A DNA stretch of 64,000 bases. It comes from DATLGB01 sp038258425 (lineage in GTDB: Bacteria > Actinomycetota > Thermoleophilia > Solirubrobacterales > Solirubrobacteraceae). The notes under the pieces were generated by a model. The model saw only the letters and a program-made list of their open reading frames with translations. It was not told the DNA's origin and did no database searches. Position numbers and translations under genes: made by a program. Below, piece after piece: positions 40,701-50,077 of this stretch (positions are counted from its first letter, which is position 1; every line of letters starts with the position of its first letter). The DNA lies in contig JBBSPV010000006.1 in assembly GCA_038258425.1 (NCBI GenBank), positions 41,675 through 105,674 of the forward strand. The letters run 5' to 3'.

Positions 40701-41375
40701 GTGCCCCGCCCCGTCATCGGCCTCTGCGTGACCCAGGTCCGCGCGTCCTACGGCGCCTGGGACATGGACACCGTCCTGCTGCCGCGCAACTACGTCGAGG
40801 CGGTGCAGCGCGCGGGCGCGCTCGCGCTGCTCCTCGTGCCCGACCCGGTGTCCACGGAGGACCCCGACGAGCTGCTCGACCGCGTCGACGGCCTCGTGCT
40901 CGCGGGCGGCGTCGACGTCGGCGTCGACCCCGAGCGCGACGCCTTCGAGATGGCGCTCGGTCGCCGCGCGCTCGAGCGCGACCTGCCCATGCTCGGGATC
41001 TGCCGCGGCATGCAGGTGCTCAACGTCGCCTTCGGCGGGACGCTCACCGAGCACGTCCCCGACGTCGTCGGCCACGACGCCCACAACCACGAGCCCGGCC
41101 AGTGGAGCGACCACGCCGTCCGGCTCGAGCCCGGCTCGGCCGCCGCGCTCGCCGCCGGGGCGGCCGAGCACCACCCGGTCAAGTCCCACCACCACCAGGC
41201 CGTCGACGCGCTCGCCGCGCCGTTCAGGCTCACGGGCTGGGCCACGGAGGACGGGCTGCCCGAGGCGATGGAGGCGACGGGCCGGCGCTTCGCCCTCGCC
41301 GTCCAGTGGCACCCGGAGGCCGACGAGTCCTCCCGGCTGATCGCGACCCTCGTGGACGAGGTCCGCGCGCGGTGA
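40701..41375 (+). CDS. gamma-glutamyl-GABA hydrolase-like class I glutamine amidotransferase (peptidase C26)
   Basis: A 224-residue PuuD-like hydrolase that cleaves gamma-glutamyl bonds. The nucleophile Cys is in MLGICRGMQVLNVAFGGTL and the His/Glu of the triad in LAVQWHPEADESS. The N-terminal VLLPRNYVEAVQRAGALALLL and LVLAGGVDVGVD are typical. Start GTG 40701. The following helicase GTG overlaps its stop (GTGA). No putrescine genes are nearby, so the true substrate is open. Confidence 0.88.
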   Translation: MPRPVIGLCVTQVRASYGAWDMDTVLLPRNYVEAVQRAGALALLLVPDPVSTEDPDELLDRVDGLVLAGGVDVGVDPERDAFEMALGRRALERDLPMLGICRGMQVLNVAFGGTLTEHVPDVVGHDAHNHEPGQWSDHAVRLEPGSAAALAAGAAEHHPVKSHHHQAVDALAAPFRLTGWATEDGLPEAMEATGRRFALAVQWHPEADESSRLIATLVDEVRAR

Positions 41376-43531
41376 AGGAGGCCCCGCCGGTCCACAACGT
41401 CGAGCTGCGCAAGGACGCCTACGGCCACGACTCGGTCGTCTTCGCCTTCCCGTACCGGCCGGACGTCGTCGACGCCGTCCGCGCCGTCCCCGGCCGCCGC
41501 TTCGACTGGGAGTCGCGCGAGTGGTGGGCGCCGCGCGCCGACGCGACCGCGCCGTACGTCAAGGGCGTCCTCGAGCGCCACGACGCGCTGACCGTCTCGC
41601 CGGAGGTCGCCGCCTGGCTCGAGCGCGCGGTCACCGGCTGGGTCGGACGCGTGAGCGCCGGGCGCGTCGACGGCCAGGGTGCGTTCCTGCTCGACCGGAT
41701 CGCCGGCGAGCTGCCCGAGGCCCTCGCGCCGGTGGCCGCCGAGCGCGGCAGCCGGGTCACGCTGCCCTTCACCCTCGCGGTCGCCGAGGCGCTGGAGGCG
41801 CTCCCCGGCGCGCGCCCCGACCCGCGCGCCACCCGCTGCCTGCAGCAGCTGCTCGTCGGCCGCGAGCCGGCGCCGGCCACGCTCTCGCTGACCCAGTCCG
41901 TCGGCGAGACGCGCTTCCGGCTCGACGTCAACTGGGACCCCGACGCCGTCGCCGCCTTCTGCGAGCTGCCGGCCGCCGAGGCCCACGGGCGCACGCTGCC
42001 GATCGATCCGTACCTGCTCGAGCCGCTGGAGCACTACCTGCGCACCTACGGCGTCGACGTCGCGGCCAACGCCCTGCTCAGCCTCCAGGACCTGCGCCGC
42101 GAGCACGACGCCGCGATCGTCGACGTGCGCCGCTCGCGCGCCCAGGACGCCCCGGCCCTGGCCTGCGAGCCGCGCCTGGGCGGCGAGCTGCGCCCGTTCC
42201 AGCGCGCCGGCGTCCGCTACGCCCTCCAGGCGCGCCGCTGCTTCATCGCCGACGAGCAGGGCCTCGGCAAGACCATCGAGGCGCTCGCCGCGCTGGAGGA
42301 GGACGACGCCTACCCGGCCGTCATCATCTGCCCGGCCTCGCTGAAGCTCAACTGGCGGCGGGAGGCCGAGCATTGGCTGCCGCACCGCAGCGTAGACGTC
42401 CTCAGCGGCGGCGGCGCCCGGGTCGGGGCGGCCGACGTGACGATCCTCAACTACGAGATCGTCGCCCCCCACGCCACGCGCCTTTCCCTCAAGCGCCCGA
42501 GGGCCCTGATCCTCGACGAGTCCCACTACGTCAAGAACCCCCGTGCCAAGCGCACGCAGGCCGTGCGGCGGCTGAGCCAGGGCCTCGCCGGCGACGATGC
42601 GCTGCGCCTTGCCCTCACCGGCACCCCGGTCATGAACCACCCGGAGGAGCTCATCGCCCAGCTGCGCATCCTCGGCCGGCTGGAGGACTTCGGCTCGGGC
42701 GCGCGCTTCGCCCGGCGCTTCCAGGGCGCCGGCGCCGAGGAGCGCATCCACTGGCACCTGCGCCGGCGCTGCTTCGTCCGCCGCCTCAAGGCCGACGTGC
42801 TCCCGCAGCTGCCGGCCAAGCGCCATGTCGTGGTGCCCGTCGCGCTCGACAACGAGCGCGAGTACCGGCTCGCGGAGGAGGACGTCATCGCGTGGCTGCG
42901 CGAGCAGCCGCTCGAGCTCTCCGAGCTCGACGCCAAGATCGCCGCCACCCTGCGCGCCGAGCGGCTCGCGCAGCTCAACACGCTCAAGCGCCTCGCCGCC
43001 GCGGGCAAGCGCTCGGCGGCGTTCGCCTGGATCGACGACTTCCTCGAGTCCGAGGAGCCGCTGATCGCCTTCAGCGGCCACCGCGACACCCAGCACCGGC
43101 TCCTCGAGCGCTTCCCGGCCGCCCTGCACCTCGTCGGCGACGACAGCGTCGAGCAGCGCGAGGCCGCCGTGCAGGCCTTCCAAGCGCCCCATGGGCCTCA
43201 GCTCATGGTCTGCGGCACACGCGTCGGCGGCATGGGCGTGACGCTGACCCGAGCCTCCAACGTCGCCTTCCTCGACCTCGAGTGGACGCCGGCCATGCAC
43301 GATCAGGCCGAGGACCGCGCCCACCGCATCGGCCAGCACGACGCCGTCACCGCCTGGTACCTGCTGGCCGCCAACACGATCGACGAGACGATGATCGAGC
43401 TCATCGAGCGCAAGCGCGGCATCGTGGGCGCGGTCACCGACGGCCGCCGCGACGAGTCCGAGGCGCTCGTGCAGTCCGTGGTGCGCGAGCTGCGCGACAC
43501 GCGGCCGCGACGGCGCCTGCGGGTGGCCTGA
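41372..43531 (+). CDS. SNF2-family DNA helicase/ATPase
   Basis: A 719-residue SNF2-type motor of the SMARCAL1/HARP-like bacterial group. The N-terminal 280 residues hold a HARP-like segment (VVFAFPYRPDVVDAVRAVPG, FDWESREWWAP). RecA domain 1 follows with ELRPFQRAGVRYALQARRC, Walker A DEQGLGKTIEAL, DESH in LILDESHYVKNP and motif III ALTGTPVMNHPEE. Domain 2 has FSGHRDTQHRLLERF, GTRVGGMGVTLTRAS and QAEDRAHRIGQ. Such proteins remodel forks or anneal DNA strands; the exact role is unknown. It is coupled to the C26 gene by GTGA overlap. Confidence 0.9.
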   Translation: MKEAPPVHNVELRKDAYGHDSVVFAFPYRPDVVDAVRAVPGRRFDWESREWWAPRADATAPYVKGVLERHDALTVSPEVAAWLERAVTGWVGRVSAGRVDGQGAFLLDRIAGELPEALAPVAAERGSRVTLPFTLAVAEALEALPGARPDPRATRCLQQLLVGREPAPATLSLTQSVGETRFRLDVNWDPDAVAAFCELPAAEAHGRTLPIDPYLLEPLEHYLRTYGVDVAANALLSLQDLRREHDAAIVDVRRSRAQDAPALACEPRLGGELRPFQRAGVRYALQARRCFIADEQGLGKTIEALAALEEDDAYPAVIICPASLKLNWRREAEHWLPHRSVDVLSGGGARVGAADVTILNYEIVAPHATRLSLKRPRALILDESHYVKNPRAKRTQAVRRLSQGLAGDDALRLALTGTPVMNHPEELIAQLRILGRLEDFGSGARFARRFQGAGAEERIHWHLRRRCFVRRLKADVLPQLPAKRHVVVPVALDNEREYRLAEEDVIAWLREQPLELSELDAKIAATLRAERLAQLNTLKRLAAAGKRSAAFAWIDDFLESEEPLIAFSGHRDTQHRLLERFPAALHLVGDDSVEQREAAVQAFQAPHGPQLMVCGTRVGGMGVTLTRASNVAFLDLEWTPAMHDQAEDRAHRIGQHDAVTAWYLLAANTIDETMIELIERKRGIVGAVTDGRRDESEALVQSVVRELRDTRPRRRLRVA

Positions 43532-43737
43532 CTCACCCCGCGCCGCGCACATAAACCGCCGACGAGAACCACGGGTTCGTGCGCTTGCTTGACAAAGGTC
43601 CTCGATGTGGAAGCGTGGGCGCAGTGGCGCTCGGGTATGGGTTACCGGGGTCGTTGCGCGAGCTCAATCGGGTGTGCGTGGTCGGGGGGCGGCTGAGCCG
43701 ACGCACGCAGACCGCAGCCGCGGGTAGGCCATCAGCC

Positions 43738-44712
43738 ATGCGTCTCGGACTGCTCTCCACCGCCGCCATCAACACCGCGCTGATCGCCGGCGTGCGAGCG
43801 TCGGCCGGGGCCGCCGAGGTCGTCGCGGTCGGCTCGCGCGACGCGGAGCGCTCCGCCGCCTACGCGCGCGAGCACGGACTCGCGCGCGCCCACGGGTCCT
43901 ACGAGGCGCTGCTGGCCGATCCCGAGGTCGACGCGGTCTACGTGTCGCTGCCCAACGCCATGCACGTGGAGTGGTCGGTCAAGGCGCTGCAGGCCGGCAA
44001 GCACGTGCTCTGCGAGAAACCGCTGGGGCGCGACCCCGGGGCGGTGGCCGGCGCCTTCGACGTCGCCGACGCCGAAGGGCTGACGCTCATGGAGGCGTTC
44101 ATGTGGCGCCACACGCCGCAGGCGGCGCTGCTCGAGAAGCTGCTGCCGCGCGTCGGCGCGCTGCGGCTCGTCCGCGCGAGCTTCTCGTTCGGACAGCGCT
44201 CGGCCGGCGACGTCAGGCTGTCGGCCGCGCTGGAGGGCGGGGCGCTGATGGACGTCGGCTGCTACTGCGTCAGTGCCGCGCGGTTGATCGCGGGCGAGCC
44301 CGAGTCGTTCGCCGCGCGCGCCGTTCTCGGGGGCGACGGCGTCGACGTGGCCTGCGCCGGCGCGATGACGTTCGACGCCGGCGTGCTCGCGAGCTTCGAC
44401 TGCGGCATGACCATGGCGCCCCGCGACGAGCTGGAGGTCGTCGGCGTCGACGGCTCGCTCGTCCTCGACGACCCGTGGCACGCCCGCGAGCCGGTGATCG
44501 AGCTCCGCACGCCCGACGGGGTGCAGGCGCTGCCGGCCGCGGCCGCCGACCCCTCCGCCGCCGAGCTCGCCGAGCTCGCGGCCGCCGTCGCGGGCGAGCG
44601 GCCGGCGCGCTTCGGCCGCGCCGACGCGATCGGCCAGGCCCGCGCGCTCGGCGCGCTGCACGCGGCGGCGCAGGCGTCCCCGTCCCACCACGAAGGAGTC
44701 ACCGGGTCATGA
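43738..44712 (+). CDS. Gfo/Idh/MocA family sugar dehydrogenase
   Basis: A 324-residue NAD(P)-dependent oxidoreductase. Its Rossmann N-terminus has LLSTAAINTALIAGVRA and VVAVGSRDAERSAAYA. The signature EKPL comes with its Lys, AGKHVLCEKPLGRDPGAV. The C-terminal domain has LMEAFMWRHTPQAALL and GALMDVGCYCVSAARLIAG. It resembles D-xylose 1-dehydrogenase/dimeric dihydrodiol dehydrogenase. ATG 43738 begins the conserved part. A TTGACA at 43589 may be a -35. Its stop overlaps the isomerase ATG, making it the first gene of a three-gene sugar unit. Confidence 0.85.
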   Translation: MRLGLLSTAAINTALIAGVRASAGAAEVVAVGSRDAERSAAYAREHGLARAHGSYEALLADPEVDAVYVSLPNAMHVEWSVKALQAGKHVLCEKPLGRDPGAVAGAFDVADAEGLTLMEAFMWRHTPQAALLEKLLPRVGALRLVRASFSFGQRSAGDVRLSAALEGGALMDVGCYCVSAARLIAGEPESFAARAVLGGDGVDVACAGAMTFDAGVLASFDCGMTMAPRDELEVVGVDGSLVLDDPWHAREPVIELRTPDGVQALPAAAADPSAAELAELAAAVAGERPARFGRADAIGQARALGALHAAAQASPSHHEGVTGS

Positions 44713-45710
44713 AGACCTCGCTCGGCATCTGGGCCTTCGGCCCGATGGTCACCCGCTTCGTCCCCGGCGGCTACCAGCCCGACCACCGCGAGCCCGTCCA
44801 CGAGATGGTCGCCCGCGCCGTCGACGGCCTGGGCGACCTCATCGACGGCTACGAGTTCCACTTCCCGCAGGAGCTGTCGCCCGAGACGCTCGACGTCACC
44901 CGCGAGGCGCTGGGCGGCAAGGACATCTACGCCATCGCCACCGGCCTGCACCTCGACCCCCGCTTCGGCCGCGGGGGGCTGGTGCACCCGGACCCGGCGG
45001 TGCGCGCCGCGGCCGTCGAGCGGACGGTCGAGGGCGCCGCCTTCGCCGGCTCGCTGGGCGCCCACTACATCATCTGGCCCGGTGGCGAGGGCTACAACTA
45101 CCCGTTCCAGACCCCGTACGCCGACTCCTGGCGCTGGCTGATCGAGGGCATCGGGGAGGCCGCGCAGGAGTGCGCCCGCCACGGGGTCAAGCTCTTCCTC
45201 GAGCACAAGAACTCCGAGCCGGCCATGAAGATCATGATGCGCAACCTCGGCATGACGCTGCACGTCATCCACAAGCTGCGCGCGCAGGGGATCGACAACG
45301 TGCAGGTCAACATGGACTGGCAGCACCTGATCATGAACGGCGAGCACCTGCCGGAGTACGCCGCGCTGCTGGACGCGGAGGGGCTGCTCGGCCATCAGCA
45401 CGCCAACTCGGGCTGGGGCATCTTCGACGACGACAACATGGTCGGGGCGACGGCCTTCATGGAGACCGTCGAGCTCGCCCTGGAGTTCCGCCGCTGCGGC
45501 TACGGACAGGGCGATGACCCCCGCCGGCTCGGCTTCGACCTGTTCCCCTACACGGAGGACCAGGTCAGGGCGGTCGAGCGCTCCGTCAAGCAGTGGACCT
45601 TCATCGACTCGGTCGCCGGGCGGATCGACGACGACGCCCTGCGCGCGGCGCAGCAGGACAAGGACGCCGTCGCCGCCTACGAGCTCGTCTACGCGGCGCT
45701 GGGGGCCTAG
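44709..45710 (+). CDS. xylose-isomerase-like TIM-barrel sugar isomerase
   Basis: A 333-residue TIM-barrel of the xylose isomerase-like/AP-endonuclease 2 superfamily. Candidate metal ligands are the Glu in LFLEHKNSEPAMK, the Asp in NVQVNMDWQHLIM, the His in GLLGHQHANSGWG and the C-terminal Asp region LGFDLFPYTED. IIWPGGEGYNYPFQTPYADS is a characteristic loop. It is shorter than classical XylA and lacks its usual WGGREG motif, so the exact sugar is uncertain. The coupling with a xylulokinase suggests it makes D-xylulose or a related ketose. Confidence 0.75.
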   Translation: MKTSLGIWAFGPMVTRFVPGGYQPDHREPVHEMVARAVDGLGDLIDGYEFHFPQELSPETLDVTREALGGKDIYAIATGLHLDPRFGRGGLVHPDPAVRAAAVERTVEGAAFAGSLGAHYIIWPGGEGYNYPFQTPYADSWRWLIEGIGEAAQECARHGVKLFLEHKNSEPAMKIMMRNLGMTLHVIHKLRAQGIDNVQVNMDWQHLIMNGEHLPEYAALLDAEGLLGHQHANSGWGIFDDDNMVGATAFMETVELALEFRRCGYGQGDDPRRLGFDLFPYTEDQVRAVERSVKQWTFIDSVAGRIDDDALRAAQQDKDAVAAYELVYAALGA

Positions 45711-45777
45711 GAGTGCCGGCGGCGAGGATGCCTGACGTGAGCCGGAAGCCGGCCGTACCGCCGCAGGTGATCTCCTG

Positions 45778-47211
45778 ATGGCCGTCGTGGGGCTCGACGT
45801 CGGGACCTCGGGGGTCAAGGGGCTCGCGCTGGACGGCGACGGCGCGATCCTCGCGCGCGCCGAGATCGGCTACCCGCTCGCGACCCCGCGCCCGGGATGG
45901 GCCGAGCAGGATCCGCAGGACTGGTGGCGCGCGTCCCAGGAGGTGCTCGAGGCGCTCGAGGCGGAGGCCGGCGCGCCGGAGGGCATCGGGCTGTCCGGCC
46001 AGATGCACGGGCTCGTGGCGCTCGACGACGCCGACGAGGTCCTGCGCCCGGCCATCCTCTGGAACGACCAGCGCACGGCGGCCGAGTGCGAGGAGATCGA
46101 GGCGACGGTCGGCTTCGACGCCCTCGTGGCCGCGACGGGCAACCGGGCGCTGCCGGGCTTCACGGCGCCGAAGCTCTTGTGGCTGCGCACGCACGAGCCG
46201 GACGTCTACCGGCGCATCGCCCACATCCTGCTGCCCAAGGACTACGTGCGCCTGCGGCTCACCGGCGAGCACGCCATCGACGTCGCCGACGCCTCCGGGA
46301 CGCTGCTGCTCGACGTCGCGCACCGGCGGTGGAGCGACGAGGTGCTCGACGCGCTGGAGCTCGACCGCGCCTGGCTGCCGCGCGTGCTCGAATCCCCCGA
46401 GGTGTCGGGCCGGACGGGCGACGGGGTGCCGGTCGCCGCGGGTGCGGGCGACCAGGCCGCCGGCGCGCTCGGCGTCGGCGCCGACCGCCCCGGGCCGCTC
46501 TCGGTGGTGCTCGGAACCTCGGGTGTCGTGTTCGCCGCCCAGGAGCGCTTCACGCCCGACCCGCAGGCCCGCGCGCACGCGTTCTGCCACGCGGTCCCCG
46601 GCGCGTGGCACGCGATGGGCGTCATGCTCTCCGCGGCCGGCTCGCTCGCCTGGCTGCACGACGCGATCGCCCCCGACGCCGCCTACGACCTGCTCACGGG
46701 CGAGGCCGGGGCCTGGGCTCCGGGCGTGGAGGGCCTGACCTTCCTCCCCTACCTCGCCGGCGAGCGGACGCCGCACGCCGACCCGGACGCCCGCGGCTCG
46801 TTCACCGGCCTGAGCCTGCGCCACGACCGCGGCGCCCTCGTGCGCGCGGTGCTCGAGGGGGTCGCCTACGGGCTGCGGGACTCCTTCGACCTCGTGACGG
46901 GGCTCGACGCGCCGGCCGAGGTCGGCCGGGTGTCCGGTGGCGGCGTGCGCAGCGAGCTGTGGCTGCGGATCGTCGCCTCCGTGCTCGAGCTGCCGCTGGA
47001 GACCACCGCGGCGGACGAGGGCGCGGCCTTCGGCGCCGCGCTGCTCGGCGGCGTGGCGGCCGGCACGTGGGCCGACGTGCACGAGGCGGTCGCCGCCACG
47101 GTGCGCCCGGCCGAGCGGATCGAGCCGGTCGACGAGTGGGTGCCGGCCTACCGCGAGGGCGTCGAGCGGTTCCGCGCGCTGTACCCCGCGCTGCGCGACG
47201 TGGGCGGCTGA
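45778..47211 (+). CDS. xylB: xylulokinase
   Basis: A 477-residue FGGY carbohydrate kinase that phosphorylates D-xylulose to xylulose-5-phosphate. It opens VVGLDVGTSGVKGLALDGDG, has GLSGQMHGLVALD and ILWNDQRTAAEC. The catalytic Asp is in VAAGAGDQAAGALGVG. The ATP site lies in VSGGGVRSELWLRIVAS. SGQMHG favours xylulokinase over glycerol or gluconate kinase. It follows the isomerase by 67 bp. Product flow would be into the pentose phosphate pathway. Confidence 0.88.
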   Translation: MAVVGLDVGTSGVKGLALDGDGAILARAEIGYPLATPRPGWAEQDPQDWWRASQEVLEALEAEAGAPEGIGLSGQMHGLVALDDADEVLRPAILWNDQRTAAECEEIEATVGFDALVAATGNRALPGFTAPKLLWLRTHEPDVYRRIAHILLPKDYVRLRLTGEHAIDVADASGTLLLDVAHRRWSDEVLDALELDRAWLPRVLESPEVSGRTGDGVPVAAGAGDQAAGALGVGADRPGPLSVVLGTSGVVFAAQERFTPDPQARAHAFCHAVPGAWHAMGVMLSAAGSLAWLHDAIAPDAAYDLLTGEAGAWAPGVEGLTFLPYLAGERTPHADPDARGSFTGLSLRHDRGALVRAVLEGVAYGLRDSFDLVTGLDAPAEVGRVSGGGVRSELWLRIVASVLELPLETTAADEGAAFGAALLGGVAAGTWADVHEAVAATVRPAERIEPVDEWVPAYREGVERFRALYPALRDVGG

Positions 47212-47245
47212 CGCCACGGGCCGGTGGGATCCCGGGGAGGCAAGA

Positions 47246-47281
47246 GGCGGGTTGGCGCCGGAAAACGGTCTCCCACCCGCC
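47246..47281. terminator. imperfect hairpin after xylB
   Basis: GGCGGGTTGG (47246-47255) pairs with CCCACCCGCC (47272-47281), 9 of 10, loop 16 nt, followed by GTTTG. It is a possible end of the sugar operon. Confidence 0.4.
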
Positions 47282-47451
47282 GTTTGCCCGGTAGCCATGC
47301 CCCGGCTCTCGCCCCGCCTCGGCGCCCGCCCCCGCGCCTGACCCTTCTCCCCTCACCCGTTGCCGTTGCCGTGCGCGCCGTCCCCCTGCGCCCCCAGCTC
47401 GCGGCCCGCTCGAGCCCTCCGGTCGAGAGCTCGTGCCCATAGCCTGACGGC

Positions 47452-48102
47452 GTGCGGCCGCCGCTCGCCTCCGTCCCGCGGGATCGCCGCGCCCGCCGCA
47501 GCGCCCAGCTGCTGCTCGGCCTCGTCCTGTTCGGGATCACGGCGGCCATGCTCGTGCTCGCCGACCTCGGGCTGGACCCCTGGGACGTCCTGCACCAGGG
47601 CCTCTCGCGCCGGCTCGGGCTCGGCGTGGGCACCTGGGCGATCCTCGTCAGCGGCATCGTGCTGCTGCTCTGGTGGCCGCTGCACCAGCGCCTCGGGGCC
47701 GGCACCTTCGCCAACGCGATCCTCGTCGGCGTCGTCATGGACATCGTGCTCGCGCTCGTCGAGCCGCCCTCGGGGCTCGCCGTCCGCGTCGCCGTGCTCA
47801 TCGCCGGCGTCATCGGCAACGGCATCGCCACCGGGCTCTACATCGGCGCCGGGATGGGCCCGGGCGCACGCGACGGCCTGACGACCGGGATCGCCGCCCG
47901 CGGGCACCCGATCCGGGTCGTCCGCACGGCGATCGAGGTCACGGTCCTCGTCATCGGCTGGCTGCTCGGCGGCAGAGTCGGGATCGGGACGCTGCTCTAC
48001 GCCGGGCTGATCGGCCCGATCATGCACGTCACGGTCCCGGCCTTCACCGTGCGGTCAGCGAGCGCCGAGCCCCGTCAGGCGGCGCGCGTGGCGCGCACGT
48101 AG
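47452..48102 (+). CDS. YczE/YitT-like membrane protein
   Basis: A 216-residue integral membrane protein of the YczE type. About five helices are visible, with the conserved motif MLVLADLGLDPWDVLHQGLS and later NGIATGLYIGAGMGPGARDG, which together are diagnostic. The family is uncharacterised biochemically; some members sit beside surfactin or siderophore genes. GTG 47452 gives the normal length. The last 28 bases overlap the convergent GNAT gene. Confidence 0.85.
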   Translation: MRPPLASVPRDRRARRSAQLLLGLVLFGITAAMLVLADLGLDPWDVLHQGLSRRLGLGVGTWAILVSGIVLLLWWPLHQRLGAGTFANAILVGVVMDIVLALVEPPSGLAVRVAVLIAGVIGNGIATGLYIGAGMGPGARDGLTTGIAARGHPIRVVRTAIEVTVLVIGWLLGGRVGIGTLLYAGLIGPIMHVTVPAFTVRSASAEPRQAARVART

Positions 48103-48794
48103 GCCCGCAGCGTGGCGACGCGGCGGAAGCCGAGGCGCTCGTAGACCGACAGCCCGTCCGGGCTCGCCTGCAGCGTGGCGGTGCGCATGCCCGCGTCGCG
48201 TGCCCCGGCCATCGCCGCGAGCATGAGGCGGCCGGCGAGGCCGCGCCGGCGATGGCTCGAGTCGGTGGCGACGTACTGCACGCTGAGGTCGTCGCCGACC
48301 GCGAGGCTCATGGCGACGCAGACGAAGGCGTCGCCGTCCCGCAGGCCGTACGTGCGCACGCGCTCGTCGCGGAGCGGAGCCATGAGCGGGCCGAAGGTTC
48401 CCGGCGCGTCGTAGGCGCGCTCGTTGACCTCGCCGAGCTCCGCGAGCGACGGGGCCTCGACGCCGAGCCTGCCGCCCCCGAGGTCCACGGCCGGATCGTC
48501 GAGCACGAGGCCCAGGCACGGCATGGCGATGTCGGCGGCCTCGACCCTCCCGGGGACGGCGCCGCCCACCGTCCACACGCAGCCGGGCACGCTCGGGTCC
48601 TCCGCGGGCGGGGCCGCGCCAAGCGGGACGACCGCGGCGTCGAACCACGGGTTCCCGGCCGCCGCGTCGATCCGGGCCCCCAGCAGGCCGGGACGGCGGA
48701 TCTCCGCCTCGGGGCCGACACCCGAGCGGCCGAGCGCCGCGACCGTCTCGCCGAAGCCGCGGATCGAGCGCCGGGCCAGCTCTGCGTCGTCCAT
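48075..48794 (-). CDS. GNAT-family N-acetyltransferase
   Basis: A 239-residue protein. The C-terminal 110 residues are a GNAT domain: AFVCVAMSLAVGDDLSVQYVA, the acetyl-CoA loop in DSSHRRRGLAGRLMLAAM (R/QxxGxG/A-like), TLQASPDGLSVYERLGFRRV. The N-terminal half (LARRSIRGFGETVAALGRSG...GNPWFDAAVVPLG) is an alpha/beta domain often found fused before GNAT in actinobacteria. The substrate is unknown. It is divergent from the iminopeptidase gene, 42 bp apart. Confidence 0.85.
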   Translation of the reverse strand: MDDAELARRSIRGFGETVAALGRSGVGPEAEIRRPGLLGARIDAAAGNPWFDAAVVPLGAAPPAEDPSVPGCVWTVGGAVPGRVEAADIAMPCLGLVLDDPAVDLGGGRLGVEAPSLAELGEVNERAYDAPGTFGPLMAPLRDERVRTYGLRDGDAFVCVAMSLAVGDDLSVQYVATDSSHRRRGLAGRLMLAAMAGARDAGMRTATLQASPDGLSVYERLGFRRVATLRAYVRATRAA

Positions 48795-48836
48795 GAGGCC
48801 GAGACGGTAGGAGCCAGGCTGTGGGACGCTGACGCG

Positions 48837-50066
48837 ATGGCGACGACCATCCACGCGAACGGCCTCCTCACCGTCGAGCACGAGTTCGAGGTCCCCGTCG
48901 ACCACGAGGCGCCCGACGGTCGCCGGCTGACGGTCTTCGCCCGCGAGGTCGCCGAGCCGGACGGGGGCGACAAGCCGTTCCTCGTCTTCCTCCAGGGCGG
49001 CCCGGGGAGCGAGGCGCCGCGACCCACGCGCAATCCGACGGGCCCGGGCTGGCTCGGCCGCGCCCTCCGGGACTTCCGCGTGCTCATGCTCGACCAGCGC
49101 GGCACGGGCCGCTCGACCCCGGTCGGCCCGGACCTGCCCGGGACGGCGGCCGAGCAGGCCGCGTACCTCGCGCACTTCCGGGCCGACGCGATCGTCCGCG
49201 ACGCGGAGTGGATCCGGCGCGCGCTCGGGGTCGAGCGCTGGAGCGTGCTCGGCCAGAGCTTCGGCGGGTTCTGCGGGCTGACCTACCTCTCCTTCGCCCC
49301 CGACGGTCTGCGGGAAGTGCTGATCACCGGCGGCGTGCCGCCGCTCGAGCACGGCCCCGACGAGTTCTACGCGCTCACGTACGCGCTCATCGCCGCCCGG
49401 GCGGGAGAGCACTTCCGGCGCTTTCCGGGCGACGCGGAGCGGCTGCGCGACCTGCACACCCGGGTGGTGGCCGGCGAGCTGCCGCTCACCGGTGGCGAGC
49501 GGTTGAGCGCCGGCCGCCTGCGCATGCTCGGCAGCGCGCTCGGCATGAGCGACGGCAGCGCGAGCCTCCACCACCGGCTCGAGCTCCCGCCGGGCTCCCC
49601 CGCCTTCCGGCACGACCTCCAGGACCCGGCGGGCTTCGGGCGCAACCCGCTCTACGCGCTGCTCAACGAGGCGAGCCTCGCCGACGGCGTCGCCACGCAG
49701 TGGGCGTCCGCGCGCCTGGAGGACACCGATTCGGATCCGCTTCGGCTCACCGGCGAGCACGTCTTCCCGTGGCTGTTCGAGGAGCTGCACGAGCTGCGCC
49801 CACTGGGCGAGGCCGCCGACCTGCTCGCCGAGCGGGAGTGGGAGCGGCTCTACGACCCGGCCCAGCTGGCCCGCAACACCGTCCCGGCCGCGGCGATCGT
49901 CTACGCCGACGACCCGTACGTCCCGCGGCGGTTCTCGGAGGAGACGGCGGAGCGCGTCCGCGGCCTGCGCCCGTGGGTCACCAACGAGTACCTCCACAAC
50001 GGGCTGCGCGCCGACGGCGCGCGGATCCTCGACCGCCTGCTCGACCTCGCCCGCGGCCGCGCCTGA
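48837..50066 (+). CDS. alpha/beta hydrolase, proline iminopeptidase family (S33)
   Basis: A 409-residue S33 peptidase-like hydrolase. The oxyanion loop is FLVFLQGGPGSEAPRPT, then MLDQRGTGRSTPVG. The nucleophile Ser is in SVLGQSFGGFCGLTYLSFAP. A helical cap domain follows (residues 170-330), and the Asp/His part lies in AIVYADDPYVPRRFS and NEYLHNGLRADGARILDRL. It removes N-terminal residues from peptides, as family members do, with Pro preference common. ATG 48837 is 42 bp from the divergent GNAT start. Confidence 0.88.
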   Translation: MATTIHANGLLTVEHEFEVPVDHEAPDGRRLTVFAREVAEPDGGDKPFLVFLQGGPGSEAPRPTRNPTGPGWLGRALRDFRVLMLDQRGTGRSTPVGPDLPGTAAEQAAYLAHFRADAIVRDAEWIRRALGVERWSVLGQSFGGFCGLTYLSFAPDGLREVLITGGVPPLEHGPDEFYALTYALIAARAGEHFRRFPGDAERLRDLHTRVVAGELPLTGGERLSAGRLRMLGSALGMSDGSASLHHRLELPPGSPAFRHDLQDPAGFGRNPLYALLNEASLADGVATQWASARLEDTDSDPLRLTGEHVFPWLFEELHELRPLGEAADLLAEREWERLYDPAQLARNTVPAAAIVYADDPYVPRRFSEETAERVRGLRPWVTNEYLHNGLRADGARILDRLLDLARGRA

Positions 50067-50077
50067 CCGGGTGGCCG

